The notes beneath the pieces were generated by a model, which worked only from the letters and a program-made list of their open reading frames with translations, was not told the DNA's origin and searched no databases. Position numbers and translations under genes: made by a program. A stretch of DNA of 5,369 nucleotides from Thiomonas sp. (lineage in GTDB: Bacteria > Pseudomonadota > Gammaproteobacteria > Burkholderiales > Burkholderiaceae_C): positions 1-5,369 of the forward strand of contig JAQTVS010000225.1 in NCBI GenBank assembly GCA_028706735.1, given 5' to 3'. Shown here piece after piece: positions 1-5,346 of this stretch (within the stretch, counting starts at the first letter, position 1; every line of letters begins with the position of its first letter).

Positions 1-769
1 TTGGCGGCAGGCAACGCATGAGCTGCGGATGGGGGTCGGCGATGTAGCACGGCAGCACGGCCAGCCCCAGGCCCTGCGCCGCCGCCTGCAACTGGCTGAA
101 CAGGCTGTTCGCCGTGAGCGCGATGGGTGCATCGGGAAAGTGCTCGCGCTGCCACCGCGCCTGCACCAGATGCTGGATGGAGGCATCCCAGCCGATCCAG
201 GGCAGTTTGCCGAGCTCCGCCTTGCCGGGCTTGCGGGTCTGTGGCAGCAACCCCTTGGCGGCGTACACCGAATAGGACTGCACCCCGAGCTTGCGCACGG
301 TGAGACCGCCGGCCTCTGGCCGCACCAGCCGCAGCGCCAGGTCGGCATCCCGCCTGTAGAGATCCTGGATCGCCGCGCCGGTCACCAGCTCCAGGACGAG
401 TTGCGGATAGCGAGGCGCAAGCTCCGCCCAGCGCGGCAGGATCAACAGATTCGCCAGCGCCTCGTTGGTCGCCAGGCGCACATGTCCGCGGGGCGCGGCG
501 CTTGCGTCAGCCGACCGGCCTTGCAACTGCACGACGGCATCTTCGACGCGCCGGGCGTCTTCCAGCAGTGAGGTGCCGTCCTCCGTCAACCGGTAGCCGC
601 TAGCGTGGCGCACGAACAGCGTCACCCCCAGCGCGCGTTCGAGCAGCGCGATGCGTCGACCCACTGTGGAGGGGCTCACGCCGAGTTGCACCGCCGCCGC
701 CGACAGGCTGCGCGTGCGTGCCACCAGCAGCAACAGGCGCACGTCGTCCCAGTTCAGGTTTTCCATCAT
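1..769 (-). CDS. LysR-family transcriptional regulator, C-terminus cut off by the window edge
   Basis: This is a cytoplasmic DNA-binding regulator. My translation of the minus strand from ATG 769 is open for 256 residues to the window edge, so about 40 of the usual 290-300 residues are missing. Residues 4-64 form the winged helix-turn-helix: LSAAAVQLGVSPSTVGRRI is the HTH core and LFVRHASGYRLTEDG the wing. Residues from about 94 (PRGHVRLATNEALANL) begin the periplasmic-binding-protein-like effector domain, and the LGLAVLP motif near 235-240 is typical of its second half. Two in-frame ATGs lie side by side (769 and 766); 769 is preferred because an AAGG-containing site lies about 10 bases upstream. 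The gene is divergent from the 855-3473 cluster, the usual LysR arrangement, so it probably controls that cluster and itself. The effector cannot be inferred from sequence. Confidence 0.95.
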   Translation of the reverse strand, partial: MMENLNWDDVRLLLLVARTRSLSAAAVQLGVSPSTVGRRIALLERALGVTLFVRHASGYRLTEDGTSLLEDARRVEDAVVQLQGRSADASAAPRGHVRLATNEALANLLILPRWAELAPRYPQLVLELVTGAAIQDLYRRDADLALRLVRPEAGGLTVRKLGVQSYSVYAAKGLLPQTRKPGKAELGKLPWIGWDASIQHLVQARWQREHFPDAPIALTANSLFSQLQAAAQGLGLAVLPCYIADPHPQLMRCLPP

Positions 770-789
770 TGCAAAACCGCCTTGCATTG
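767..789. promoter_or_regulatory. Imperfect palindrome, candidate operator of the divergent LysR regulator
   Basis: TGCAA (770-774) and TTGCA (782-786) form a perfect inverted repeat around seven bases. The symmetry continues outward with CA at 767-768 and TG at 788-789, after one mismatched pair (769/787). The repeat overlaps the lysR start codon, so binding there would suit autorepression and control of the divergent genes. It does not have the T-N11-A spacing of the textbook LysR box, so its assignment to this regulator is inference from position. Confidence 0.4.
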
Positions 790-854
790 TTTTGTCTTCA
801 CGAGCATAGCGCGCGGCACCACAATGGCCGTCATCCCACAACGGAGTGCACGGC
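770..854. promoter_or_regulatory. Divergent control region between the LysR gene and the plus-strand cluster
   Basis: These 85 bases must hold the promoters for both directions. For the plus strand the best pair I see is TTGCAT (782-787) and CATAGC (805-810) with a 17-base spacer, each only 3 of 6 to the sigma-70 consensus. For the minus strand, AGCATA at 803-808 reads TATGCT as a -10 box with no good -35. Such weak promoters overlapping the 767-789 palindrome would suit activator dependence. No hairpin or riboswitch is visible. Confidence 0.4.
842..846 (+). promoter_or_regulatory. Ribosome binding site fixing the start of the CMD-like gene at 855
   Basis: CGGAG lies eight bases upstream of ATG 855. 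An in-frame GTG at 846 overlaps this site and would have no ribosome binding site of its own, so ATG 855 is the better start. Confidence 0.7.
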
Positions 855-1253
855 ATGACTGAATCTTCCGAACGCTACCAGCGTGGCTGGAATCTGCTCA
901 AGACCATCGACGGCCAAGCCGGTGAGCGCGTCATAGCGTCACTGCAAGACCTCGCCCCCGATCTGGCGCGCTACATCATCGAGTTCGGCTTCGGCGACGT
1001 CTATGCAAGGGGCGGTCTCAGCTTGAAGGAGCGCGAGATCGCCACGGTCGCGGCTTTGACGGCCCTGGGCACGGCACAGCCGCAACTCAAGGTGCACCTG
1101 CATGGCGCGCTCAACGTTGGCTGCAGCCGCGAGGAGGTGGTCGAGGTGCTGATCCAGATGGCCGTCTATGCCGGATTTCCCGCCGCGCTCAACGGCATCG
1201 CGGCGTTGAAGGAGGTGCTGGCCGAGCGCGTGCAACTTGGCTTGAACCCTTGA
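855..1253 (+). CDS. Carboxymuconolactone decarboxylase family protein
   Basis: This 132-residue, all-helical cytoplasmic protein is about the size of PcaC-type carboxymuconolactone decarboxylases. The family signature is clear: SLKEREIATVAALTALG (56-72), then the histidines H81 and H83 in KVHLHGALNVGC, then SREEVVEVLIQMAVYAGFPAALN (91-113). The AhpD-type CxxC redox pair normally found just before the conserved histidine is absent, and the only cysteine in the protein is C90. An AhpD-like thiol peroxidase is therefore unlikely. A decarboxylase, isomerase or other PcaC-like activity remains possible, but no aromatic-pathway genes adjoin it to name the substrate. It is the first gene of the cluster driven from the LysR divergent region and is followed after 59 bases by a quinone-reductase-like gene. 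The family call is firm; the reaction is unknown. Confidence 0.9.
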   Translation: MTESSERYQRGWNLLKTIDGQAGERVIASLQDLAPDLARYIIEFGFGDVYARGGLSLKEREIATVAALTALGTAQPQLKVHLHGALNVGCSREEVVEVLIQMAVYAGFPAALNGIAALKEVLAERVQLGLNP

Positions 1254-1312
1254 ACGGCGCTTGCAGGCTGTTCCGGTTGTATCGCCGTCTCTTACCTGAC
1301 TCGGAGGTCTCC
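1254..1312 (+). other. Short spacer between CMD-like and reductase genes with a long-loop inverted repeat
   Basis: ACGGCG (1254-1259) directly after the stop codon is complementary to CGCCGT (1283-1288), with a 23-base loop. No T-run follows, so it does not look like a terminator. It could weakly pair in the mRNA and affect processing or translation, or be chance. The spacer ends with the strong ribosome binding site of the next gene, which supports cotranscription. Confidence 0.25.
1303..1307 (+). promoter_or_regulatory. Strong ribosome binding site of the reductase gene, start at 1313
   Basis: GGAGG lies five bases before ATG 1313. This rules out the longer reading from TTG 1250, which would add 21 basic residues not expected ahead of an MDR fold. 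It also favours 1313 over the next in-frame ATGs at 1322 and 1325. Confidence 0.8.
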
Positions 1313-2245
1313 ATGACTGACATGATGAGAGCCTGGGTTCCAAGCCCGGGCGCACCTGCGCGCATTCATCTCACCGAGGTAGCGAAGCCTCAGATCGCTG
1401 CCAATGAGGTGCTGATTCGCGTCACGGCCTACTCGGTCAACCGCGGCGAGACCTTCCTGCTCGAAGCGCCGACTGCGGGCTGGCGACCGGGGAAGGATGT
1501 GTCGGGTCGCGTCGCTGCGGTTGGCAGCGAAGTACAGGGCTTAGAACCTGGGCAGCGCGTGGTGGCGCATCCTGATCAGGCAGGCTGGGCGGAGTGGGTC
1601 GCGGTCAAGGCTGATCGTGTAGTGGCCCTGCCTGATGGGCTTGACGATCTGACGGCCGCCGCCATTCCGCTCGCCGGACTGACGGCACTTCGCTTGACGC
1701 GTGCGACCGGACCGCTGGCCTCGCGCCGCGTGCTCCTCACCGGGGCCTCCGGTGGCGTTGGTCATGCCTTCGTGCAACTGGCGGCGGCGCAGGGGGCGCG
1801 CATCACCGCCGTCGCCGCGAATGATGAACGCGGGCAGCGGCTGCGAGAACTTGGCGCCGTCGAGACAATTCCCTCGATCGAAGAAGTAACTGGATTCTTC
1901 GATATCGCGCTTGAGTCCACCGGTGGCGCTGCGCTTGCTGCCGCGTGGGAACACCTTGTGTCAGACGGTCGTCTGGTCTGGTTCGGTCAGGCCAGCCGCT
2001 CACCCGCGACGCTGGACTTCTTCAACTGGAAGGGCGGGATGAGTGCCACGCTGCGCAAGTTCTACTACCTCGACGACCCTAGCCCTGTCGGAGTCGATCT
2101 CGAAGCCCTTGTCCGCCTAGTGGCGCAACAGCGCCTTCACATCGAGGTGGGGTTCACTGCAGATTGGCGGGAAACGCCCGCGGCGATCGAGGCGCTGCTC
2201 GGGCGCAGGGTCCGTGGCAACGTCGTCCTCAGGGTCGAACACTGA
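1313..2245 (+). CDS. Zinc-independent MDR oxidoreductase, NADPH:quinone reductase-like
   Basis: This 310-residue protein belongs to the medium-chain dehydrogenase/reductase superfamily, quinone oxidoreductase branch. It would be a cytoplasmic NAD(P)H-dependent reductase of quinones, enones or similar electrophiles. The N-terminal GroES-like domain covers about residues 5-120: VNRGETF at 42-48, where zinc enzymes carry a cysteine, then GKDVSGRVAAVG and LEPGQRVVA. The Rossmann domain follows, with the glycine-rich nucleotide motif GASGGVG at 144-150. STGGAALAAAWEHL (202-215) and GRLVWFG are typical of the later strands. No zinc-ligand cysteines or structural-zinc lobe are present, so it should be metal-free. 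The C-terminal ending RRVRGNVVLRV is the family's usual close, so the protein appears complete. It lies 59 bases after the CMD-like gene and 13 bases before the transporter. Its exact substrate cannot be told. Confidence 0.92.
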   Translation: MTDMMRAWVPSPGAPARIHLTEVAKPQIAANEVLIRVTAYSVNRGETFLLEAPTAGWRPGKDVSGRVAAVGSEVQGLEPGQRVVAHPDQAGWAEWVAVKADRVVALPDGLDDLTAAAIPLAGLTALRLTRATGPLASRRVLLTGASGGVGHAFVQLAAAQGARITAVAANDERGQRLRELGAVETIPSIEEVTGFFDIALESTGGAALAAAWEHLVSDGRLVWFGQASRSPATLDFFNWKGGMSATLRKFYYLDDPSPVGVDLEALVRLVAQQRLHIEVGFTADWRETPAAIEALLGRRVRGNVVLRVEH

Positions 2246-2258
2246 TCGGGCAGTTTTC

Positions 2259-3473
2259 ATGCAGCCGCTTGAGGAAGCCGCGATCGCGTCTCTTTCAGCT
2301 TCTGACCCGGATTCCCATCGCGAGCCGTCGAAGCACTTCGTCCTGTTCATGGCCCTGGCCTGTGCGGTCACAGTCGCCAATCTCTACTATGCGCAGCCGT
2401 TGTTGCAGCAGTTCGCGGCGACTTTTCATGCAAGCATCGCGGAGGTCGGCGTTGTGCCGTCGGCGGTGCAGATCGGATACGCCGGTGGTTTGCTGTTCCT
2501 GGGCCCCTTGGGCGACCGGCATGCCCGGCATCGTCTCATTCTCGGTCTGGGCGCGCTGCTGCCCTTGGCTTTGCTGGCCGCAGCCGCCGCACCTTCCGTG
2601 CTCTGGCTGGCCTGCGCGATGTTGGCAGTCGGGCTGTTGTCCTCGATCATTCAGCAGATCATTCCCTTGGTGGCGCATGTCACGCCGACTCCTTCGCGCG
2701 GCAAGGCGATTGGCATCGTGATGAGCGGGCTGATGATCGGCATTCTCGGTGGACGGGTGATTGCAGGCGGCATTGCACAGTGGGCGAATTGGCGGTGGGC
2801 GTTCGCCTTCGGCGCCGCCTCGAGTGCCGCGACGTGGATGATGTTGTGGCGCGCGCTACCGCGGCTGCCCGCGCAAGCGGAAGAGGCGCAGGGGTATGTC
2901 GCGCTGATGGCCTCCACGTTGATTCAGTTCGTCCAGTATCGGGAACTGCGGTTCGCGGCGCTGACGGGCGCGCTGTTCTTCGGCAGTTTCAGCGTGTTCT
3001 GGGTCGGACTGACCCCTTTATTGCAAAGCTCGGCCTACGGCTATGGCCCGGCGGTGGTCGGCGCGTTCGGTTTGCTGGGCATCGCCGGGGCGTCATCTGC
3101 CGCGCTCGCGGGGCGCTGGTCCGATCGGCCGGGCGGCCCGCGCCGGGTGCGGCTGGCGGCACTGGTGACGATGCTGCTTTCATGGTTGGCGGCAGGCTTC
3201 GGCATGCAGGGCGTCTGGGGGCTGATCGTCTGCAGCCTTGCCATCGATGCGGGTTGCCAAGGCGCGCACATCGCCAATCTCGCCACGATCCACGCGTTGC
3301 CGGGCGAGGCCCGAAGCCGCATCAATGCGGTGTACATGAGCGCGTACTTTGGTGGCGGCGCCGTCGGTTCGCTGATCGCCAGTCAGGCCTGGGACGCGGG
3401 CGGCTGGCTGGCCGTGGTGCTGTGCGGCGCCTTGCTTGCGGGGCTTGGGTTGGTGGTCGAGTATGTCAGGTGA
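2259..3473 (+). CDS. MFS transporter, probable drug or metabolite exporter
   Basis: This inner-membrane, proton-coupled carrier has 404 residues from ATG 2259. A hydrophilic N-terminus of about 26 residues precedes roughly twelve hydrophobic segments. Family marks include ANLYYAQPLLQQF (40-52) at the end of the first segment; a degenerate motif A, GPLGDRHARHRLI (82-94), with alanine for the usual glycine; GGRVIAGGIAQWANWRWAF in segments 5-6; and the repeated motif A in the second half, AGRWSDRPGGPRR (284-296). It resembles the DHA/AraJ-like exporter group rather than sugar importers. The cargo is unknown, but as the last gene of the cluster it plausibly exports a substrate or product of the two enzymes. 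The start is uncertain: an in-frame GTG at 2214 would overlap the upstream gene and add 15 residues, and neither start has a strong ribosome binding site. The C-terminus ends almost directly after the last membrane helix. Confidence 0.93.
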   Translation: MQPLEEAAIASLSASDPDSHREPSKHFVLFMALACAVTVANLYYAQPLLQQFAATFHASIAEVGVVPSAVQIGYAGGLLFLGPLGDRHARHRLILGLGALLPLALLAAAAAPSVLWLACAMLAVGLLSSIIQQIIPLVAHVTPTPSRGKAIGIVMSGLMIGILGGRVIAGGIAQWANWRWAFAFGAASSAATWMMLWRALPRLPAQAEEAQGYVALMASTLIQFVQYRELRFAALTGALFFGSFSVFWVGLTPLLQSSAYGYGPAVVGAFGLLGIAGASSAALAGRWSDRPGGPRRVRLAALVTMLLSWLAAGFGMQGVWGLIVCSLAIDAGCQGAHIANLATIHALPGEARSRINAVYMSAYFGGGAVGSLIASQAWDAGGWLAVVLCGALLAGLGLVVEYVR

Positions 3474-3643
3474 TTTGGATCAAGCCCCACGAAAAAAATA
3501 CCGATGTCTTCGTCACCACTTTGACGATTCATGACATGGCCCGGCGATGCTCCATCGATCGTGTCACGCGTGGAGTGACGACGCATTGTCTCGCGCGCAG
3601 GTGTTTTTGGCGGGCATGCCGCCGCAGCGCACCTGCCTGGGCA
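3474..3643. other. Convergent intergenic region without a recognisable gene
   Basis: These 170 bases separate the converging transporter and antitoxin genes. I see no credible coding frame and no RNA gene. A GTCAC / GTGAC inverted repeat (3563-3567 and 3575-3579, seven-base loop) and a larger structure at 3597-3636 are present. Neither is followed by a T-run on either strand, so no classical rho-independent terminator is identifiable for either gene. A run of seven A residues lies at 3492-3498. Confidence 0.6.
3597..3636. other. Two-tier hairpin between convergent genes, possible terminator or 3' end structure
   Basis: The outer arms GCAGGTG (3597-3603) and CACCTGC (3630-3636) pair over 7 bp. 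The inner arms GGCGG (3609-3613) and CCGCC (3619-3623) pair over 5 bp with a five-base loop. An asymmetric internal loop of TTTTT against GCAGCG separates the stems. The structure begins just eight bases past the antitoxin stop on the minus strand, so it could protect or end the toxin-antitoxin transcript. There is no terminal U-tract, so a standard intrinsic terminator is not supported. Confidence 0.4.
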
Positions 3644-3934
3644 TCAAGGCGCGGAATGGGAAATCTCCGCCGCAGCGCGGCGCAAGGTTTCCTCGGGCAC
3701 GCCGCTATCGCGCAGCCTTTCAATGAGTCGCGCGACGGCTGAGCCCTCGAACCGTTCCATGTCGTCACGCAGGCCGGCGCCGACGTACGCGCGCAGCAGG
3801 GCTTGATAACCGGCGAAACCGCGCAACGGGGCCACGCGCTTGAGGTCGTCCACCACGTCCTGCGGCATGCGCAAGGTGACGGCAACCATGGGCCTGTCTT
3901 TGGCCAGGCGGCGCTTAATCGTTTCCATTTTCAT
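3644..3934 (-). CDS. brnA: Antitoxin of a BrnT/BrnA-type toxin-antitoxin pair, ribbon-helix-helix protein
   Basis: This 96-residue protein is the likely neutralising partner of the overlapping BrnT-like toxin and the probable autorepressor of the module. VAVTLRMP (17-24) looks like the beta strand of a ribbon-helix-helix fold, followed by helix QDVVDDLKRVA (25-35). The segment GFAGYQALLRAYVGAGL (39-55) matches the G-YQ-L-R-Y pattern of BrnA/CopG-like antitoxins. The N-terminus is basic (KRRLAKDR). A further helical tail of about 40 residues, rich in E and R (57-92), follows the DNA-binding part, whereas classical BrnA has its toxin-binding arm first and the RHH last. The start at ATG 3934 is set by AGAGG seven bases upstream. 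The gene begins 20 bases before the toxin stop, implying translational coupling. The symbol is given by context and family resemblance only. Confidence 0.8.
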   Translation of the reverse strand: MKMETIKRRLAKDRPMVAVTLRMPQDVVDDLKRVAPLRGFAGYQALLRAYVGAGLRDDMERFEGSAVARLIERLRDSGVPEETLRRAAAEISHSAP

Positions 3935-4217
3935 AGCGAGACCTCTCGGGTGGTTCTGCCTTCCTGGCGGAGATGATGCGGATGTGATCGTCCTTGAACA
4001 GCATGTGCACGACAAAGAGCACCCGGAAATCAAAATCCGCACCGATGGCGGCGTCGCGTTGATCGCCTCGATCGGATGCGTCCTGGTAGCGCACGAAAGG
4101 GTCAAGAAAGACCTGTGCCGCCTGCTCGAATGAAACCTGATGCTTGTCGATGTTCTTGCGCGCCTTGTCCGCATTCCAGCGAAATCGGATGCCTTGCAAC
4201 GCGTACTCGATGTCCAT
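3915..4217 (-). CDS. brnT: BrnT-family ribonuclease toxin
   Basis: This 100-residue protein has the hallmarks of the BrnT (DUF497) toxin family, RelE-fold ribonucleases that cut RNA and stop growth until bound by the antitoxin. The N-terminal segment RFRWNADKARKNIDKHQVSFEQA, spanning residues 11-33, matches the family pattern F-W-D/N-x-K-A-x-x-N-x-x-K-H-x-V-S-F-E-A. VFLDPF follows at 37-42. The core strand FRVLFVVHMLF (64-74) leads into the signature RIISARKA (80-87) and ER..YE at 91-96. Length and motifs indicate an intact toxin. ATG 4217 is chosen because an upstream in-frame TTG (4244) falls inside the promoter spacer and could not be on the mRNA. A TTG at 4199 in the same frame is an alternative that would leave an 18-base leader. 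It overlaps the antitoxin gene by 20 bases, toxin first, as in known brnTA modules. Confidence 0.9.
   Translation of the reverse strand: MDIEYALQGIRFRWNADKARKNIDKHQVSFEQAAQVFLDPFVRYQDASDRGDQRDAAIGADFDFRVLFVVHMLFKDDHIRIISARKAEPPERSRYENGND
3937..3948 (-). promoter_or_regulatory. Antitoxin ribosome binding site inside a 12-base palindrome
   Basis: On the minus strand, CGAGA and TCTCG flank GG, and the Shine-Dalgarno AGAGG (3946-3942) lies inside this perfect inverted repeat, three bases before the antitoxin ATG. As RNA it could fold as a stem of four pairs with AGGU in the loop. That is a small hairpin which ribosomes finishing the toxin would open. Whether it limits antitoxin translation is inference. 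Confidence 0.35.
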
Positions 4218-4223
4218 GGCGAA

Positions 4224-4251
4224 AGCATAGGTAATGTATTGCAATTGTCAA
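4224..4251 (-). promoter_or_regulatory. Sigma-70-type promoter of the toxin-antitoxin module
   Basis: Minus strand: a perfect -35 TTGACA (4251-4246), a 16-base AT-rich spacer and a -10 TATGCT (4229-4224, 4 of 6). The toxin ATG begins at 4217, six bases past the -10, so transcription would start at or next to the initiator A. It is the best-matching promoter in the window and is locally much richer in A and T than its surroundings. Confidence 0.75.
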
Positions 4252-4253
4252 TA
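4237..4253. promoter_or_regulatory. Inverted repeat over the -35 box, candidate antitoxin operator
   Basis: TATTG (4237-4241) and CAATA (4249-4253) are perfect inverted arms seven bases apart, covering the whole -35 hexamer and part of the spacer. The central bases also contain CAATTG. BrnA proteins are known to repress their own promoter, so this is the natural candidate site for autorepression by the antitoxin or the toxin-antitoxin complex. Binding is inferred. Confidence 0.45.
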
Positions 4254-4260
4254 TGATGCA

Positions 4261-4303
4261 TGGCGATAGGCGTGGATACGCATCACGCTTCATCCAGGCC
4301 CCG
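4261..4303 (-). other. Spacer between the right-hand MDR gene and the toxin promoter
   Basis: A short inverted repeat GCGTG / CACGC (4270-4274 and 4284-4288, nine-base loop) lies past the MDR stop. It is weak and not followed by a T-run, so I do not call a terminator. Readthrough from the MDR gene into brnT is possible. Confidence 0.3.
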
Positions 4304-5335
4304 TCACGCTGTTGCGATCACTCCCCACCCTTCGAGCACAACTTTGCCGATGCTGCTGCCCGTCTCCACCAGCGCGTGCGCGCGCTTGAGGGTGACGGCG
4401 TCGATCGGGCCGAGGCGGGTGTTGAGCGTGGTCTTGAGCTGGCCTGCATCCACCAGACGCGCCACCTCGTCAAGCAGCGCGCCCTGCTCGGCGAGATCGG
4501 CGGTGGCGAACATCGAGCGGGTGAACATGAACTCCCAGTGGACAGACACGCTCTTGCGCTTGAACGCCAGGATGTCGAGCTGCTTGGGGTCGTCGATCAG
4601 CGCGAAGCGGCCTTGCGGCGCGATCAGTTCGGCGATGTCGGCCAAATGCTGCTGCGTCTGCGTGGTGCTGAACACGAAGGCGGGCGCGCCCAGGCCAAGC
4701 GCCTGCACCTGCGGCGCCAGCGGCTGGCTGTGATCGACGATGTGATGGGCGCCCATGCGCTCTACCCAGTCGCGGGTTTCGGGGCGCGAGGCGGTGGCGA
4801 TGACGGTGAGCCCGGTCAGTTGCCGCACGAGTTGCGTGGCGATGGAGCCCACCCCGCCCGCGCTGCCGATGATGAGCACCGCGGGCGCGGCTCCGGGCAC
4901 GGCGCGGCGCACGTCCAGCCGGTCGAACAGCACCTCCCAGGCGGTGATCGCGGTGAGCGGCAGCGCGGCGGCTTCGGCAAAGTCGAGGCTGGCGGGCATG
5001 TGGCCGACGATGCGCTCGTCCACGCAATGCAGCGCGGAGTCAGTGCCGGGCCGGGTGATGTCGCCGGCGTAGTACACCCGGTCGCCCGGACGGAAGCGCG
5101 TGGTCTCGGGGCCGGTGGCCAGCACGGCGCCGGCGGCGTCCCAGCCCAGGACCTTCCACTCACCAGCAGGTGGCGCGCTGCTGGCGCGCACTTTCACGTC
5201 GACGGGGTTCACTGAAATGGCTTCGACGGCCACCAGCACATCATGGCCGCTCGGCTGGGGGTCGGGCAGATCGAGATCGACGAGCGACGCGGCAGCATCG
5301 ATGGGTAGCGGGGTTTGATAGCCGATGGCACGCAT
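4304..5335 (-). CDS. Zinc-binding alcohol dehydrogenase family (MDR) oxidoreductase
   Basis: This 343-residue cytoplasmic NAD(P)H-dependent reductase resembles the group annotated as zinc-type alcohol dehydrogenase-like proteins, which begin MKAIGYQ; here it is MRAIGYQ. The GroES-like domain spans about 1-125, with SVNPVDVKVR (41-50) where zinc enzymes have a cysteine, then VLGWDAAGAV (62-71) and FRPGDRVYYAGD (81-92). The cofactor motif GSAGGVG is at 157-163 and ALIDDPKQLDI (245-255) lies in the later Rossmann region. The C-terminal GSSIGKVVLEGW is the normal family ending, so the gene is complete. The catalytic and structural zinc cysteines are absent despite the family name; quinones or alpha,beta-unsaturated carbonyls are likely substrates, by analogy. 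The start is set by a strong ribosome binding site. It faces away from the 855-3473 cluster and could read through into the toxin-antitoxin genes 86 bases downstream. Confidence 0.92.
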   Translation of the reverse strand: MRAIGYQTPLPIDAAASLVDLDLPDPQPSGHDVLVAVEAISVNPVDVKVRASSAPPAGEWKVLGWDAAGAVLATGPETTRFRPGDRVYYAGDITRPGTDSALHCVDERIVGHMPASLDFAEAAALPLTAITAWEVLFDRLDVRRAVPGAAPAVLIIGSAGGVGSIATQLVRQLTGLTVIATASRPETRDWVERMGAHHIVDHSQPLAPQVQALGLGAPAFVFSTTQTQQHLADIAELIAPQGRFALIDDPKQLDILAFKRKSVSVHWEFMFTRSMFATADLAEQGALLDEVARLVDAGQLKTTLNTRLGPIDAVTLKRAHALVETGSSIGKVVLEGWGVIATA

Positions 5336-5340
5336 GGGGT

Positions 5341-5346
5341 TCTCCT
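5341..5346 (-). promoter_or_regulatory. Ribosome binding site of the right-hand MDR gene
   Basis: AGGAGA on the minus strand lies five bases ahead of ATG 5335 and fixes that start. Only 23 further bases remain to the window edge, so the promoter is not visible. Confidence 0.75.

Noticed and set aside
29..862. Two plus-strand open frames over the left edge
   Set aside because: They lie opposite the LysR gene, whose minus-strand translation is open throughout with a clear HTH and effector domain.
3489..3513. ACGAA / TTCGT inverted repeat after the transporter as a terminator
   Set aside because: The stem is only 5 bp with a 15-base loop and there is no following T-run.
2780..3742. Plus-strand open frame of about 320 codons overlapping the transporter
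   Set aside because: It is out of frame with the transporter, arginine-rich, motif-free and runs into the intergenic hairpin; high GC explains its length.
4215..4244. Longer toxin start at TTG 4244
   Set aside because: The TTG lies in the spacer between the -35 and -10 boxes and would not be transcribed from this promoter; the added residues do not match the family N-terminus.
3935..4261. N-terminal extension of the antitoxin frame up to position 4261
   Set aside because: The added residues are the out-of-frame shadow of the toxin gene; the ATG at 3934 has its own ribosome binding site.
4253..5215. Long plus-strand open frame of about 320 codons opposite the right-hand MDR gene
   Set aside because: It is the antisense shadow of a well-supported MDR gene; its translation is rich in H, R and G with no family motif and it lacks a ribosome binding site.
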